DNA of 64,000 nt, from the NCBI GenBank assembly GCA_023954135.1, contig JAMLIN010000018.1:1-64000 (forward strand), in the 5' to 3' direction. The stretch comes from Burkholderiaceae bacterium. GTDB lineage: Bacteria; Pseudomonadota; Gammaproteobacteria; Burkholderiales; Burkholderiaceae_E. Position 1 is the stretch's first letter. Each line of letters opens with the position of its first letter. The position numbers and the translations under genes are program-made. The notes beneath the pieces were generated by a model. It ran no database searches. It was not told where the DNA came from and saw only the letters and a list, made by a program, of their open reading frames with translations. Positions 18,451 through 26,763 of the stretch are shown in pieces.

Positions 18451-18696
18451 ATGTCCCGGAACAGCAAGCATGAAAAGCAGCCCGCCGGCGAAGCCGGCAG
18501 GAACGGCGAGACGGACGCGAAGGCCGTGCGCGAGCGGGAGGCGAAGGAGGCCCGCGAGGATGCGCAGGCTGCTCGCCAGGATCGTCCCGGTACCGGGATG
18601 CCCGCACAACGCCAGCGCTGGGAGGACGAAGGGGGTCAGCCCTCCGGGGTCCTGTCCTCGACCGACGGCTCGAAGCCGAAGAAGCCGGACGACTGA
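18451..18696 (+). CDS. Small highly charged protein, function unknown
   Basis: The 81-residue product is almost entirely hydrophilic, with Lys/Glu/Arg-rich sequence (REREAKEAREDAQAARQD) likely to form one helix and a disordered Pro/Gly/Asp tail (KPKKPDD). CAGGAG precedes the ATG by eight bases. It is divergent from the entericidin-like gene and next to membrane stress genes, which hints at a stress-related role. No domain is recognised. Confidence 0.6.
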   Translation: MSRNSKHEKQPAGEAGRNGETDAKAVREREAKEAREDAQAARQDRPGTGMPAQRQRWEDEGGQPSGVLSSTDGSKPKKPDD

Positions 18697-18706
18697 CGGT
18701 GGGGTT

Positions 18707-19165
18707 TCAGCGCGGTCCCGGCGCGCCGGGACCGTGCGGGCTCGTGCCGGATCGCTGCGCCGCGACGCCGTCCGACGTCGCTCCTCGCGTCGGCGACTCC
18801 TCGATCGTGCCGGCGTCGCCGGCCGGTCGGGCGGGCGGCAGCAGGCTCGCCACGGTCGACACACCGCGGTATGCGGCCATCAGGAATATCGCGCCGCGCA
18901 CCGCGCGACGGGCGAGCCGCAGCGAGCGCCGCGGGCCGGCGACGAGGACGAACGCGCCGAGCCCGATCGCGAGCGCCGGATGATCCGCGAGGATCCGCGC
19001 CAGTGAAACCAGCGGTGATGCGGCACGAGGCTGGCTGCGAACCGCCAGCGGGCGGGCGGCGGCGGAGGGCACGGCCTGGGCCTCGACCGGCTCGCCGCGG
19101 CCGAGACGTTCGCGCTGCCGACGGATGCGCTCGCGCAGGCGCTCGATGTCGTTCGGTTCAGCCAT
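18707..19165 (-). CDS. YqjK-like small membrane-associated protein
   Basis: The 152-residue product opens with a basic helix (IERLRERIRRQRERLGRG), has a hydrophobic stretch (HPALAIGLGAFVLVAG) near residues 62-77 flanked by arginines, and ends in a low-complexity tail. Position and character match the third gene of yqjD-yqjE-yqjK operons, but sequence similarity to YqjK is weak, so the name is from context. Its ATG overlaps the end of the upstream yqjE-like gene by eight bases. Confidence 0.6.
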   Translation of the reverse strand: MAEPNDIERLRERIRRQRERLGRGEPVEAQAVPSAAARPLAVRSQPRAASPLVSLARILADHPALAIGLGAFVLVAGPRRSLRLARRAVRGAIFLMAAYRGVSTVASLLPPARPAGDAGTIEESPTRGATSDGVAAQRSGTSPHGPGAPGPR

Positions 19166-19580
19166 CGGATTCCGAGCCGCGGCGCAGCTGCCCGGCGATC
19201 CATTCGCGATCGGCGGCGAGCTCGGCGCGCAGGGCGGCGAAGCGTCGCTCCTTGCGCATCTCGGCGAAACGCCACATGAACAGGCCGACGAGCGCCATGG
19301 CGGCGAAGGCGCCGCACACGAGCCAGGCGACCATCACCCGGTGATCGGTATCCCACCAGGTCACGACCGTGGCAAGGCCGGCGAATACGAGCGCGAGCAG
19401 GCCGGCTACCGCGAGGAGCGCCAGTCCGGCCACCGACTGCAGCAGCCGACCGCGCTCGAAGCCCCATTCGAGCCGCGCCAGCTCCCAGCGGCTGTCCAGG
19501 GCGAGGGCACCTTCCTGCAGGCCCCGCAAGAGCGGCGCCAGCAGGCGCGCCGCCCATCGACTGCGTGCCGTGCGTGCCAT
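19158..19580 (-). CDS. YqjE-like phage-holin-superfamily inner-membrane protein
   Basis: The 140-residue protein has two membrane helices (SVAGLALLAVAGLLALVFAG near 49-68 and VAWLVCGAFAAMALVGLF near 83-100), separated by a short loop, with a soluble N-terminal helix and a charged C-terminal tail. This is the plan of the YqjE/holin_3_6 family, which occurs in ordinary chromosomes and is not evidence of a prophage. It is the middle gene of a three-gene operon with a YqjD-type protein upstream and a YqjK-like protein downstream. Expression with stress is known for the enteric operon. Confidence 0.75.
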   Translation of the reverse strand: MARTARSRWAARLLAPLLRGLQEGALALDSRWELARLEWGFERGRLLQSVAGLALLAVAGLLALVFAGLATVVTWWDTDHRVMVAWLVCGAFAAMALVGLFMWRFAEMRKERRFAALRAELAADREWIAGQLRRGSESDG

Positions 19581-19600
19581 GACGGGTGCGGGCCGTTCCG

Positions 19601-19984
19601 TCAGCGGCGGGCGATCAGCAGGCCGATCGCGACGCCCACGACGGCGGCCAGCGACGCCATCTTCCAGGGCTCCTCGTGGACGTAGTCGTCGGCATCGGCC
19701 GCGACCTGCGCAAGCCGCCGCGAAGCCTGCCGGGATGTCTCGCCGATCACGTCGCTCGCCTCGGCGACGCCATCGCGCAGGCGTTCGAGCAAGGCTTCGA
19801 GCTCCGGCGTCTTCGAGAGCACGCCGTCATTGGCCAGGTCGTCGAGCTCGCTCCTGAGACGGGCCCATTCCTCTTCTATCGAATCGATCGCCGCCCGCCC
19901 GGCGCGCTGGCCGTGCCGGCCGGATTCGGCGAGCGATTCGCCTGCCTTGCGGAGATGACGGGTGACGTTCCGGGTTCTGGGCAT
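19601..19984 (-). CDS. YqjD/ElaB-family (DUF883) membrane-anchored protein
   Basis: The 127-residue protein has a long charged helical region (about 20-100, for example IEEEWARLRSELDDLAND) and ends with a single C-terminal helix, MASLAAVVGVAIGLLIARR, matching the DUF883 anchor. In E. coli ElaB and YqjD are stationary-phase inner-membrane proteins, and YqjD can hold ribosomes at the membrane. Here it leads the operon followed by yqjE- and yqjK-like genes, with 20 bases to the next gene. The ATG at 19984 has GGAGG-type purines just upstream. Confidence 0.82.
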   Translation of the reverse strand: MPRTRNVTRHLRKAGESLAESGRHGQRAGRAAIDSIEEEWARLRSELDDLANDGVLSKTPELEALLERLRDGVAEASDVIGETSRQASRRLAQVAADADDYVHEEPWKMASLAAVVGVAIGLLIARR

Positions 19985-20063
19985 GGGCTTCCTCCGTGTC
20001 GGTGAGTTCGGCGGCAAGAGGCCGCGAATCAGCCTGCAGCAGGAAGCATGCCCTCTCGTCCGT

Positions 20064-20945
20064 TCACGGACTCCGGAGCCGGAATGCGGCCAGCATGGTG
20101 GCAACCTCGGCTTCGGAGGCGGGTTCCCCGGCGGGCGTCGCCTCGACCTGCTCGCTCGGAGCTTTCCCCATGGCGAGGATGTTCTCCAGGCGCGGCCACT
20201 CGATGATCTCCAGCCTGCCGTCGGCATGTTCGACCAGCGCGGTGAGGCTTTCCACCCAGTCGCCGTCGTTCGCGTAAAGGATGCCGTCGATGGTGCGCAG
20301 CCCGGCATGGTGGATGTGGCCGCAGACCACACCGTCCAGGCCGCGTGCGCGGGCTTCCCGGCTCACCGCCCTTTCGAAGTCGTCGATGTAGCTGACCGCG
20401 CGCTTGACCTTCAGCTTCAGGTACTTCGAGAGCGACCAGTAGCCGAAGCCCAGCCGGGCCCTGGCCGAATTGAGCCAGTGGTTGAGCCTGAGCGCGATGC
20501 CGTAAAGGCGGTCGCCGGCATGGGCAAGCCAGGGAGCACACTGGATCACACCGTCGAAGCGGTCGCCATGGATGACCCACAGCTTGCGATGGTCCGCGGT
20601 GGTGTGGATCACTTCATCCTGCACCTCGATGCCGCCGAACACATTACCGACGAAGCGGCGAGCGAACTCGTCATGGTTGCCGGGGATGAACACCACCCGG
20701 GTGCCCTTGCGCGCCTTGCGCAGCAGCTTCTGCACGACGTCGTTGTGCGCCTGGGGCCAGTGCCACTGGCGGCGCAGCTGCCAGCCGTCGATGATGTCGC
20801 CGACGAGGTAGAGCCGGTCGCAGGACGTGATGCGCAGGAAACCCAGCAGGGCCTGGGCCTGGCAGCCGGGGGTGCCGAGGTGCAGGTCGGAGATCCAGAC
20901 GGTTCGATAGTGGATCGTCTCGCCGTCGGCCTGCGCGTCGCTCAT
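20064..20945 (-). CDS. LpxH-like calcineurin phosphoesterase (UDP-2,3-diacylglucosamine diphosphatase family)
   Basis: The 293-residue product has all five metallophosphoesterase motifs in order: SDLHLGT near residue 18, GDIIDGW near 49, PGNHDEF near 89, HGDRFDG near 127 and CGHIHHAG near 207. The sequence is closest in feel to the COG2908 LpxH-related branch found beside glycosyltransferases, not to classic LpxH, and probably hydrolyses a phosphoester of an envelope lipid. Start ATG at 20945 is chosen over an upstream ATG (21026) that adds a non-conserved tail. It is divergent from a GT4 glycosyltransferase (152-base gap), the usual neighbour of this branch. Confidence 0.85.
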   Translation of the reverse strand: MSDAQADGETIHYRTVWISDLHLGTPGCQAQALLGFLRITSCDRLYLVGDIIDGWQLRRQWHWPQAHNDVVQKLLRKARKGTRVVFIPGNHDEFARRFVGNVFGGIEVQDEVIHTTADHRKLWVIHGDRFDGVIQCAPWLAHAGDRLYGIALRLNHWLNSARARLGFGYWSLSKYLKLKVKRAVSYIDDFERAVSREARARGLDGVVCGHIHHAGLRTIDGILYANDGDWVESLTALVEHADGRLEIIEWPRLENILAMGKAPSEQVEATPAGEPASEAEVATMLAAFRLRSP

Positions 20946-21096
20946 GGCGGCTCTCGATGCTGTCATCGCACTCGAGGATCGCCAGCCTGCGTGACGGCTT
21001 CGTGTCGTGCCGCGGGAAAGTGGCACGAAACGCGAAAGCGATGCATGGACGCCCGGGCGTCATCTAGCCGTTACCCGCCGGGGGCAGCATTCCGGC

Positions 21097-22374
21097 ATGC
21101 CATACCGAAGATCCGGGACCGCATCGAGCCGGTCGGAAAGGGCCCGGTCGCAGCTGCGGCTGGCCGTCGCCACCGAAACCTGGCCGCCGGAGGTGAACGG
21201 GGTGGCGATGTCGCTCGCCCGGCTGGTCGATGGTCTGCGGAGCCGGGGCCACGAGATCGATCTGGTCCGGCCGCGACAGGGCCCGGCCGCTCCGGACATC
21301 GGACGGGCGATCGATGGTTCCGCTACAGCCGTCGTCGGGCCCGGCGGCCCCGAAACGGATGGCGAGGTGATCGTTCCCGCCCTGCCGATCCCGCGCCATC
21401 CCGGTCTGCGCATGGGCGTGCCGAGCGCCCGCCGGCTGGCGGCGCGCTGGCGCGGGCGGCCGCCCGACCTGGTGCACATCGCCACCGAGGGGCCGCTCGG
21501 CTGGTCGGCGCTGCGGGCAGCCCGGGCGCTGCGCCTGCCCGTCTCGTCGGAGTTTCGCACCAATTTCCACGAGTACGGCCGCCACTACGGCATCGGCTGG
21601 ATGCGCCGACCGATCCTCGCCTACCTGCGCTGGTTCCACAATGCGGCCGACTGCACGATGGTGCCGACGCAGCGGTTGAGGGCATCACTGGCGCAGGCGG
21701 GGTTCGGGAACGTCGAGACGGTCTCGCGCGGGGTCGATGCTCGGCTTTTCTCGCCGGCGCGGCGCAGCCGCGAGCTGCGCCGGCAATGGGGTGCGGACGA
21801 CGGCGACTGCGTGATGATCGCCGTCGGCCGGATCGCGCCGGAGAAGAGCGCCGGCCTCCTGTTGCGCGCGTTCGAGGCGATGCGGGCGATCCGCCCACGA
21901 ACCCGACTGGTCTTCGTGGGTGACGGGCCGGCCCGCCGCGAACTCTCGAGGCTCTGCCCGGAGGCTTTGTTTGTGGGCGCTCGCTACGGTGAAGATCTCG
22001 CTGCTCATTATGCTTCGGCCGACATCTTCGGATTCGCGAGCCTCACCGACACCTTCGGCAACGTCACGCTCGAAGCCATGGCGAGCGGTCTTGCCGTGCT
22101 CGCCTACGATGACGCCGCCGCCGGCGAGCTGATCGAGAACGGCGTCGACGGCCTGCTCGCGCCGGTGCGCGACGAAGCGCGGTTCGTGCGCCTCGGCTGC
22201 GAGCTCGTCATGCGACCCGAGCGCATCGCCGCGATGGGCCGGCGGGCCCGCGACCGCGCGATGCGCCGGGATTGGGACCGGGTCGTCGAGCAGGTCGAGT
22301 CGCGGATGGTCGGGCTGGTCGAAGACCATGAAGCTGCCCGGGCGGGCGCTGCCCTCGGCCCCTACGCCTGCTGA
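21097..22374 (+). CDS. Group 1 (GT4) glycosyltransferase
   Basis: The 425-residue GT-B protein has the N-terminal acceptor-binding half (ATETWPPEVNGVAMS near residue 23; EFRTNFHEYG near 152) and the nucleotide-sugar half (GRIAPEKS near 246; TDTFGNVTLEAMASG near 317 with the catalytic ExxxxxxxE pair). It resembles MgtA/GtfB-like mannosyl- or glucosyltransferases acting on lipid acceptors. With the divergent LpxH-like phosphoesterase it suggests a small glycolipid pathway. The ATG at 21097 is preferred; the open frame runs back to 21007. Its end overlaps the convergent TetR gene by 13 bases. Confidence 0.9.
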   Translation: MPYRRSGTASSRSERARSQLRLAVATETWPPEVNGVAMSLARLVDGLRSRGHEIDLVRPRQGPAAPDIGRAIDGSATAVVGPGGPETDGEVIVPALPIPRHPGLRMGVPSARRLAARWRGRPPDLVHIATEGPLGWSALRAARALRLPVSSEFRTNFHEYGRHYGIGWMRRPILAYLRWFHNAADCTMVPTQRLRASLAQAGFGNVETVSRGVDARLFSPARRSRELRRQWGADDGDCVMIAVGRIAPEKSAGLLLRAFEAMRAIRPRTRLVFVGDGPARRELSRLCPEALFVGARYGEDLAAHYASADIFGFASLTDTFGNVTLEAMASGLAVLAYDDAAAGELIENGVDGLLAPVRDEARFVRLGCELVMRPERIAAMGRRARDRAMRRDWDRVVEQVESRMVGLVEDHEAARAGAALGPYAC

Positions 22375-22955
22375 GCGTCTCCCGCCGCGGCATCGAAGAG
22401 CGCGCCGATCTCCTCGGCGACCTCGAGGATGGGTGTGGTGTCGGCGGCGACCCGGGCCTGGATCAGCGAGCCTTCGAGAGCGGCGATGGCGGTCAGGGCG
22501 AGGCGACGAGCCCGCTTCGGCGCGACGCCGTGCGCCCGCAGCGCGCCGGCAAGGATGCCGGTCCATTCGGCGCCCGCTCGGGCGCCGGCTGCGCGGATGC
22601 CGGGTTCGTCGGTGGCGGCTTCGAGGAGGATCGTCGCGATCGGGCAGCCGTCCCGGAAGCCCGATTCCGCCATCCAGCCGGCGAGCTGGCCGGCGTAGGC
22701 ACGCAGCAGATCTCCCGGTGTGGCGCTGCGCTCGGCCAGCGACTCCAGGCTGCGACGGACCAGCTCACCCGCGAAGGCCACAGCGGCCGCACCGATCGCC
22801 GCCTTGCCCTCCGGGAAGTAGTGGTAGACCGAGCCCTTGGGCGCGCCGCTCTCGGCCACGATCCGGGCGAGCCCGGTGGCGGCATAGCCATGGCGACGAA
22901 ACAGCAGCGCTGCCGTCCGTACGATGGCTTGCCGGTGCTTCGATGATCTCGGCAT
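22362..22955 (-). CDS. TetR-family transcriptional repressor
   Basis: The 197-residue protein has an N-terminal TetR helix-turn-helix (residues about 8-55: TAALLFRRHGYAATGLARI, then SGAPKGSVYHYFPEGK), and a ligand-binding region of the YxaF/LmrA type with the TIL(L)EAATDEPG segment. It most likely represses itself and the divergent thioesterase gene: a near-perfect palindrome stands between them at 22994-23015. The ligand is unknown. Confidence 0.9.
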   Translation of the reverse strand: MPRSSKHRQAIVRTAALLFRRHGYAATGLARIVAESGAPKGSVYHYFPEGKAAIGAAAVAFAGELVRRSLESLAERSATPGDLLRAYAGQLAGWMAESGFRDGCPIATILLEAATDEPGIRAAGARAGAEWTGILAGALRAHGVAPKRARRLALTAIAALEGSLIQARVAADTTPILEVAEEIGALFDAAAGDAQQA

Positions 22956-22993
22956 GTTTCTCCGTGGCGACGTATCCCAATCGTCGTCGATGT

Positions 22994-23015
22994 CTATATA
23001 GACCAGTCGATATAG
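22994..23015. promoter_or_regulatory. TetR-type operator palindrome
   Basis: A 22-base dyad centred on GACCAGTC has 10 of 11 paired positions complementary (CTATATAGACC against its mirror half). The core TAGACCAGTC resembles sites of LmrA/YxaF-type TetR proteins. It lies between the divergent TetR gene and thioesterase gene, where it would cover both promoters. Confidence 0.75.
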
Positions 23016-23058
23016 TCATCGTATCATGCTGGACCCGAATCGAGCAGCAGGAGTCACG

Positions 23059-23517
23059 ATGACCGACGATGCCGTCGACGACCACCGACCGACCGAATCC
23101 GGCCAGGCTGCGGCAGCACCGGCTCCCTATGTCCGCCATGATCGCCGCAGCGGCCTGACCGATCCCTGGGAGCCGCTCTATTCGCACTACGGCCAGGACG
23201 CGGTATGGATCGGCCTGCGGGCAGCGGCGCCCCACGCCAATTCGCGGGGCTTCGTCCACGGAGGCCTGCTCACCGCGCTCGCCGACAACGCCATGGGCCT
23301 GTCCTGTGTCCATGCGCGCGGCGACCCGGGCGTGCGCCTCGTGACCGTCAATCTGGCGATGGACTTCATCAGCACCGCCCGCATCGGCCAGTGGGTCGAG
23401 GTCCGGCCGACGGTGATCAGGACCGGGTCGAACCTCTGCTTCGCCTCCGCCCTGGTGCTCGCCGACGGCAAGGCCTGCGCGCGGGCCAACGCCACTTTCG
23501 CGACGCCCTCGCGCTGA
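23059..23517 (+). CDS. PaaI-family hotdog thioesterase
   Basis: The 152-residue protein is a single hotdog domain of the acyl-CoA thioesterase kind; HANSRGFVHGGLLTALAD near residue 58 holds the catalytic HGG-Asp region, and TVNLAMDFISTARIGQWVE is the central helix/strand. It would hydrolyse a medium-chain or aromatic acyl-CoA. CAGGAG lies six bases before the ATG at 23059, so the ATG at 23026 in the operator-proximal leader is not used. The divergent TetR gene and operator point to induction by an acyl-type ligand. Confidence 0.88.
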   Translation: MTDDAVDDHRPTESGQAAAAPAPYVRHDRRSGLTDPWEPLYSHYGQDAVWIGLRAAAPHANSRGFVHGGLLTALADNAMGLSCVHARGDPGVRLVTVNLAMDFISTARIGQWVEVRPTVIRTGSNLCFASALVLADGKACARANATFATPSR

Positions 23518-23601
23518 TCCCACCGGCCCGATCCGGTATCGTGGGGCCTGCGCATCCGCCCGCCGATGGCGGAGCGCCCCTGCCACCCGACCCGGACGCC
23601 C

Positions 23602-24069
23602 ATGGACATGGCCCGACCCGAATCCGCCTCCGAATCCGTATCGACCCAGGACCCCGCCGCCACGCCGCATTTCGAATGGTCCGGACGCTTCGAGCTGCAG
23701 CATGGCGAGATGGATGCGATCCATCGGGAGTTCGTCGATCTGGTCGATGCCCTGCTGCGTGCGCCCGATGCCGAAGTGGCCGACCGCCTCGATGCCCTGA
23801 TGGCCCACACCCGCCATCATTTCGAGCGCGAGACGACCTGGATGCAGCTTTCCGGCTTCCCGCCGATCCATTGCCACGAGCGCGAGCACGCCAAGGTCGT
23901 CGAGGTCGCCGCGCAGGTGCGCGAGCGGGTCGCCGCCGGCGAGTACGAGTACGGCCGCACGCTCGCCGCCGGGCTTGCCGAGTGGTTCGAGATCCACGCC
24001 GACACCATGGACCGGGTGCTCGCCATCTGGCTTGCGGAGCACGGCACGCAAACCGGTTCCGACGCCTGA
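23602..24069 (+). CDS. Bacteriohemerythrin
   Basis: The 155-residue protein is a four-helix hemerythrin domain that binds O2 at a di-iron site. Ligand positions are visible: HGEMDAIHREF near residue 35, HTRHHFERET near 70-80, HCHEREH near 92-98 and EIHADTMDRV near 132-140. The first 25 residues are a polar extension. It may store or deliver oxygen, or bind other diatomic gases. The ATG at 23602 is the third possible start in the frame and leaves the least non-conserved sequence. No methyl-accepting or cyclase domain is attached. Confidence 0.87.
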   Translation: MDMARPESASESVSTQDPAATPHFEWSGRFELQHGEMDAIHREFVDLVDALLRAPDAEVADRLDALMAHTRHHFERETTWMQLSGFPPIHCHEREHAKVVEVAAQVRERVAAGEYEYGRTLAAGLAEWFEIHADTMDRVLAIWLAEHGTQTGSDA

Positions 24070-24143
24070 CGGATTTCCCGGTCGCAAGGCGAAAATCGCA
24101 ACACCGGCCGGTCCCCGACGTATCGACCGGCGGCACTCTGCGC

Positions 24144-24149
24144 TAGAGT
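24144..24149 (+). promoter_or_regulatory. Putative -10 element giving a leaderless cupin message
   Basis: TAGAGT preceded by GCGC lies six bases before the ATG at 24156. Transcription would start at or next to that ATG. No ribosome site is present. Confidence 0.35.
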
Positions 24150-24155
24150 GCGCCC

Positions 24156-24887
24156 ATGAACAAGCCCGAGTTCCCGGTCGGCCTGCTCGGCGCCGCCGCC
24201 GACGAGCGCGTCGCGGTCGTGCCCGGCTCAGCGCGCTGGATGCGCTCGACGGTGCCTGGCGTGGACCGGATGCCGCTCGACCCGGCCGGCGATGAAAGCG
24301 GGCGCTTCACCGGTTTCCTGCGCTTCGCCAGGGGCAGCCGGCTGCCCGAACGCGAGCCGACGGCGGGCGAGGAGATGCTCGTGCTCGCGGGCCATCTGTC
24401 CGACGAGCGTGGCAGGCACCGCGCCGGCACCTACCTGCGCAACCCGCCGGGCAGCAGCCCCGCGCTGCATTCGCCCTCGGGCTGCACCCTGTTCGTCAAG
24501 CTGGGCCAGTTTCCCGCGGGCGACCTCGGCTCGCATCTGGTCGACACCCGGCGCAGGCGCTGGGCGCGCGAGAGCAGCGACCAGGCGAGCGAGATGCCCC
24601 TGCATTTCTTCGGCGCCGAGTGCACGCGCCTGCTCCACTGGCGCGCCGGTATCGGCGGCGCTCCTGTCCAGCATCCGGGTGGGGCGGAGATCGTGGTGCT
24701 CGACGGCGACTTCGCCGACGAGCATGGCGGCTATCCGCCCGGCACCTGGATGCGCCTGCCCGCCGGCGCCTGGCACCGGCCGCGCGCCGGCCGGCGTGGC
24801 GTGCTCGTCTGGATGAAGGCCGGGCACCTGCCGGCCGCCTCTACGGATCTCGACGTTCCCGACCGGACGGCCGAAGCGGTGGCATGA
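24156..24887 (+). CDS. ChrR-like double-cupin protein
   Basis: The 243-residue product carries two ChrR-type cupin domains (about 35-115 and 150-235). Each has the anti-sigma ChrR pattern of a basic/acidic loop followed by EEMLVLAGHLSDERG or EIVVLDGDFADEHGGYPPGTW, shortened here to GGYPPGTWMRLPAG, with a terminal HRPRAG. In Rhodobacter ChrR, the cupin half senses singlet oxygen and frees an ECF sigma factor. Here there is no zinc anti-sigma domain and no sigma factor nearby, so an enzyme or metal-binding role is as likely. Its stop overlaps the next ATG (ATGA), coupling it to the hydrolase. Confidence 0.75.
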   Translation: MNKPEFPVGLLGAAADERVAVVPGSARWMRSTVPGVDRMPLDPAGDESGRFTGFLRFARGSRLPEREPTAGEEMLVLAGHLSDERGRHRAGTYLRNPPGSSPALHSPSGCTLFVKLGQFPAGDLGSHLVDTRRRRWARESSDQASEMPLHFFGAECTRLLHWRAGIGGAPVQHPGGAEIVVLDGDFADEHGGYPPGTWMRLPAGAWHRPRAGRRGVLVWMKAGHLPAASTDLDVPDRTAEAVA

Positions 24888-25738
24888 GTCCCGATCCGGC
24901 GCTCCTGGCCGCGCGCGCCCGTATCCATCGGCTGCGCGTCGGCGGCGTCGACTGCGTCTGGCGTGAATGGGGTGCGGGAGCGCCGGTGGCGCTGGTGCAC
25001 GGCGGCACCGGTTCCTGGCTCCACTGGATACGCAACATCGGCGCGCTCGCCGCCTCGTACCGCCTGCTCGTTCCCGACATGGCCGGCTTCGGCGATTCAT
25101 CGGATGCGCCGCCCGGGCTCGGCGCAGCGGGACAGGCGCGGCTGCTCCGGGCGGGATTGCGCGAGATTCTCGGTCCGACGGGGAATCCGGCGCTGGTCGG
25201 CTTCTCCTTCGGCGCGATCGTCAGCGGACTGGCGGCGGCCGGAACCGATGATCCGGTGCGCGGCCTGATGCTGGTGGGCGCGGTGGGATTGGGGATCGAT
25301 CGCGGCGCCCCGCTGCCTATGCGTGCCTGGAAGCACCTCGAGGGGAATCCGGAAGCGGTGGGCCGCGCCCACCGCCACAATCTCGCGACGCTGATGCTGG
25401 CTCGCGAGGATTCCGTCGACGCGCTCGCCATGGAGGTCCAGCGCCGCAATGCCGGGGCGGCGCGCTTCTACAGCAAGCGCACTTCGCATTCGGCGGCCCT
25501 CGCCGAAGCCCTGCCCCGGGTGGCGGCGCCGGTCGCCGGGGTCTGGGGCAGCGAGGACGTCACCGCCGCCCGCGATCCGGCGCGCGTTGCCGCCCGGCTG
25601 GCGGCCCTGCGTCCGGATGCATCACTCGATATCATTCGCGGCGCGGGTCACTGGGTGCAGTTCGAAGCGGCGCCATCCTTCGATGCCATCTGCCTGCGCT
25701 GGCTTGCCGGCCTGCCCGGCGCAGGCAATCCCTACTGA
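24884..25738 (+). CDS. Alpha/beta-fold hydrolase
   Basis: The 284-residue protein has the hydrolase fold: oxyanion region [11 protein letters not shown] near residue 40, nucleophile elbow GFSFGAI near residue 104 (Ser in the centre), an acid on the [11 protein letters not shown] strand near 222 and the histidine of GAGHWVQFE near 258. The cap domain is short. It is related to the BchO/MhpC-type esterases; the substrate is unknown. The ATG overlaps the stop of the cupin gene by four bases. Confidence 0.85.
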   Translation: MSPDPALLAARARIHRLRVGGVDCVWREWGAGAPVALVHGGTGSWLHWIRNIGALAASYRLLVPDMAGFGDSSDAPPGLGAAGQARLLRAGLREILGPTGNPALVGFSFGAIVSGLAAAGTDDPVRGLMLVGAVGLGIDRGAPLPMRAWKHLEGNPEAVGRAHRHNLATLMLAREDSVDALAMEVQRRNAGAARFYSKRTSHSAALAEALPRVAAPVAGVWGSEDVTAARDPARVAARLAALRPDASLDIIRGAGHWVQFEAAPSFDAICLRWLAGLPGAGNPY

Positions 25739-25764
25739 ACCCGCCTCGACCGCAGGACCGTTCG

Positions 25765-26763
25765 ATGACCACTTCAACGCCGGCAACACCGGAGCAGCCC
25801 GACGACGCAGAGCGGGATGGCGGCGGTGAGAGCTTCGCCGCCTACATCCGCTTCGAACGTGATGAATGGGCCGCCCTGCGCTCGAGCACCCCGCTCACCC
25901 TCTCGCAGCAGGATCTCGTCGCCCTGCAGGGCTTCCACGAGAAGGTCTCGCTGACCGACGTCGTCGAGATCTACCTGCCGCTGTCGCGCCTGCTCAATCT
26001 CCACATCCGTTCCGCGCGCAACCTCAACGGGGTCAAGGACGAGTTCCTCGGCCGGCTGGTGGGCGCGCGTCCCTACGTGATCGGCATCGCCGGCAGCGTT
26101 GCGGTCGGCAAGAGCACCTTCGCGCGCATCCTGCAGGCGCTGCTCGCCCGCTGGCCGGATCACCCGCGCGTCGCACTGGTGACCACGGACGGTTTCCTGT
26201 ACCCGAACCGGGTGCTCGAGGAGCGCGGCCTGATGCATCGCAAGGGCTTCCCGGAGAGCTACGACCGGCGCCGCATGCTGCAGTTCCTCGCCGACATCAA
26301 GGCCGGCCACCGGCGGGTGAGCGCGCCGATCTATTCCCACCAGGCCTACGACATCCTGCCGGACACCGAGCAGGTCATCGAGCAGCCCGACATCCTGATC
26401 TTCGAGGGACTCAACGTCCTGCAGGTCGACGCCCTCGACAGCCTGCAGCCGCCGGCGGTGATCGTCTCCGACTTCTTCGATTTCTCCCTGTACGTCGATG
26501 CGGCGATCGAGCACATCGAGCCCTGGTACATCAATCGGTTCCTCGCATTGCAGAGGACCGTCTTCCAGGATCCGGCGTCCTACTTCCACCACTACCGGGA
26601 TCTCACCGAGGCCCAGGCGCGCGAAGTCGCCCACGAGATCTGGACCAACATCAACCTGCTGAACCTGCGCGAGAACATCCTGCCCACCCGCGAACGCGCC
26701 AACCTGGTCCTGCGCAAGCGCGCCGACCACACGATCGGTGAAATCCGGCTCCGCCAGATCTGA
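25765..26763 (+). CDS. coaA: Type I pantothenate kinase
   Basis: CoaA phosphorylates pantothenate, the first and usually limiting step of coenzyme A synthesis. The 332-residue product is a P-loop kinase of the bacterial type I: Walker [13 protein letters not shown] near residue 109, TTDGFLYPN near 144, GFPESYD near 166, [10 protein letters not shown] near 197 and EGLNVLQV near 221. Feedback inhibition by CoA is usual for this type. The start ATG at 25765 gives a 25-residue polar extension before the conserved Y-x-x-F segment. The MFS gene downstream starts inside its last codons. Confidence 0.95.
   Translation: MTTSTPATPEQPDDAERDGGGESFAAYIRFERDEWAALRSSTPLTLSQQDLVALQGFHEKVSLTDVVEIYLPLSRLLNLHIRSARNLNGVKDEFLGRLVGARPYVIGIAGSVAVGKSTFARILQALLARWPDHPRVALVTTDGFLYPNRVLEERGLMHRKGFPESYDRRRMLQFLADIKAGHRRVSAPIYSHQAYDILPDTEQVIEQPDILIFEGLNVLQVDALDSLQPPAVIVSDFFDFSLYVDAAIEHIEPWYINRFLALQRTVFQDPASYFHHYRDLTEAQAREVAHEIWTNINLLNLRENILPTRERANLVLRKRADHTIGEIRLRQI

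Noticed and set aside
19158-19580. Holin-family hit taken as a prophage sign
   Set aside because: The family includes chromosomal YqjE; no other phage genes are near and the yqjD/yqjE/yqjK order explains it.
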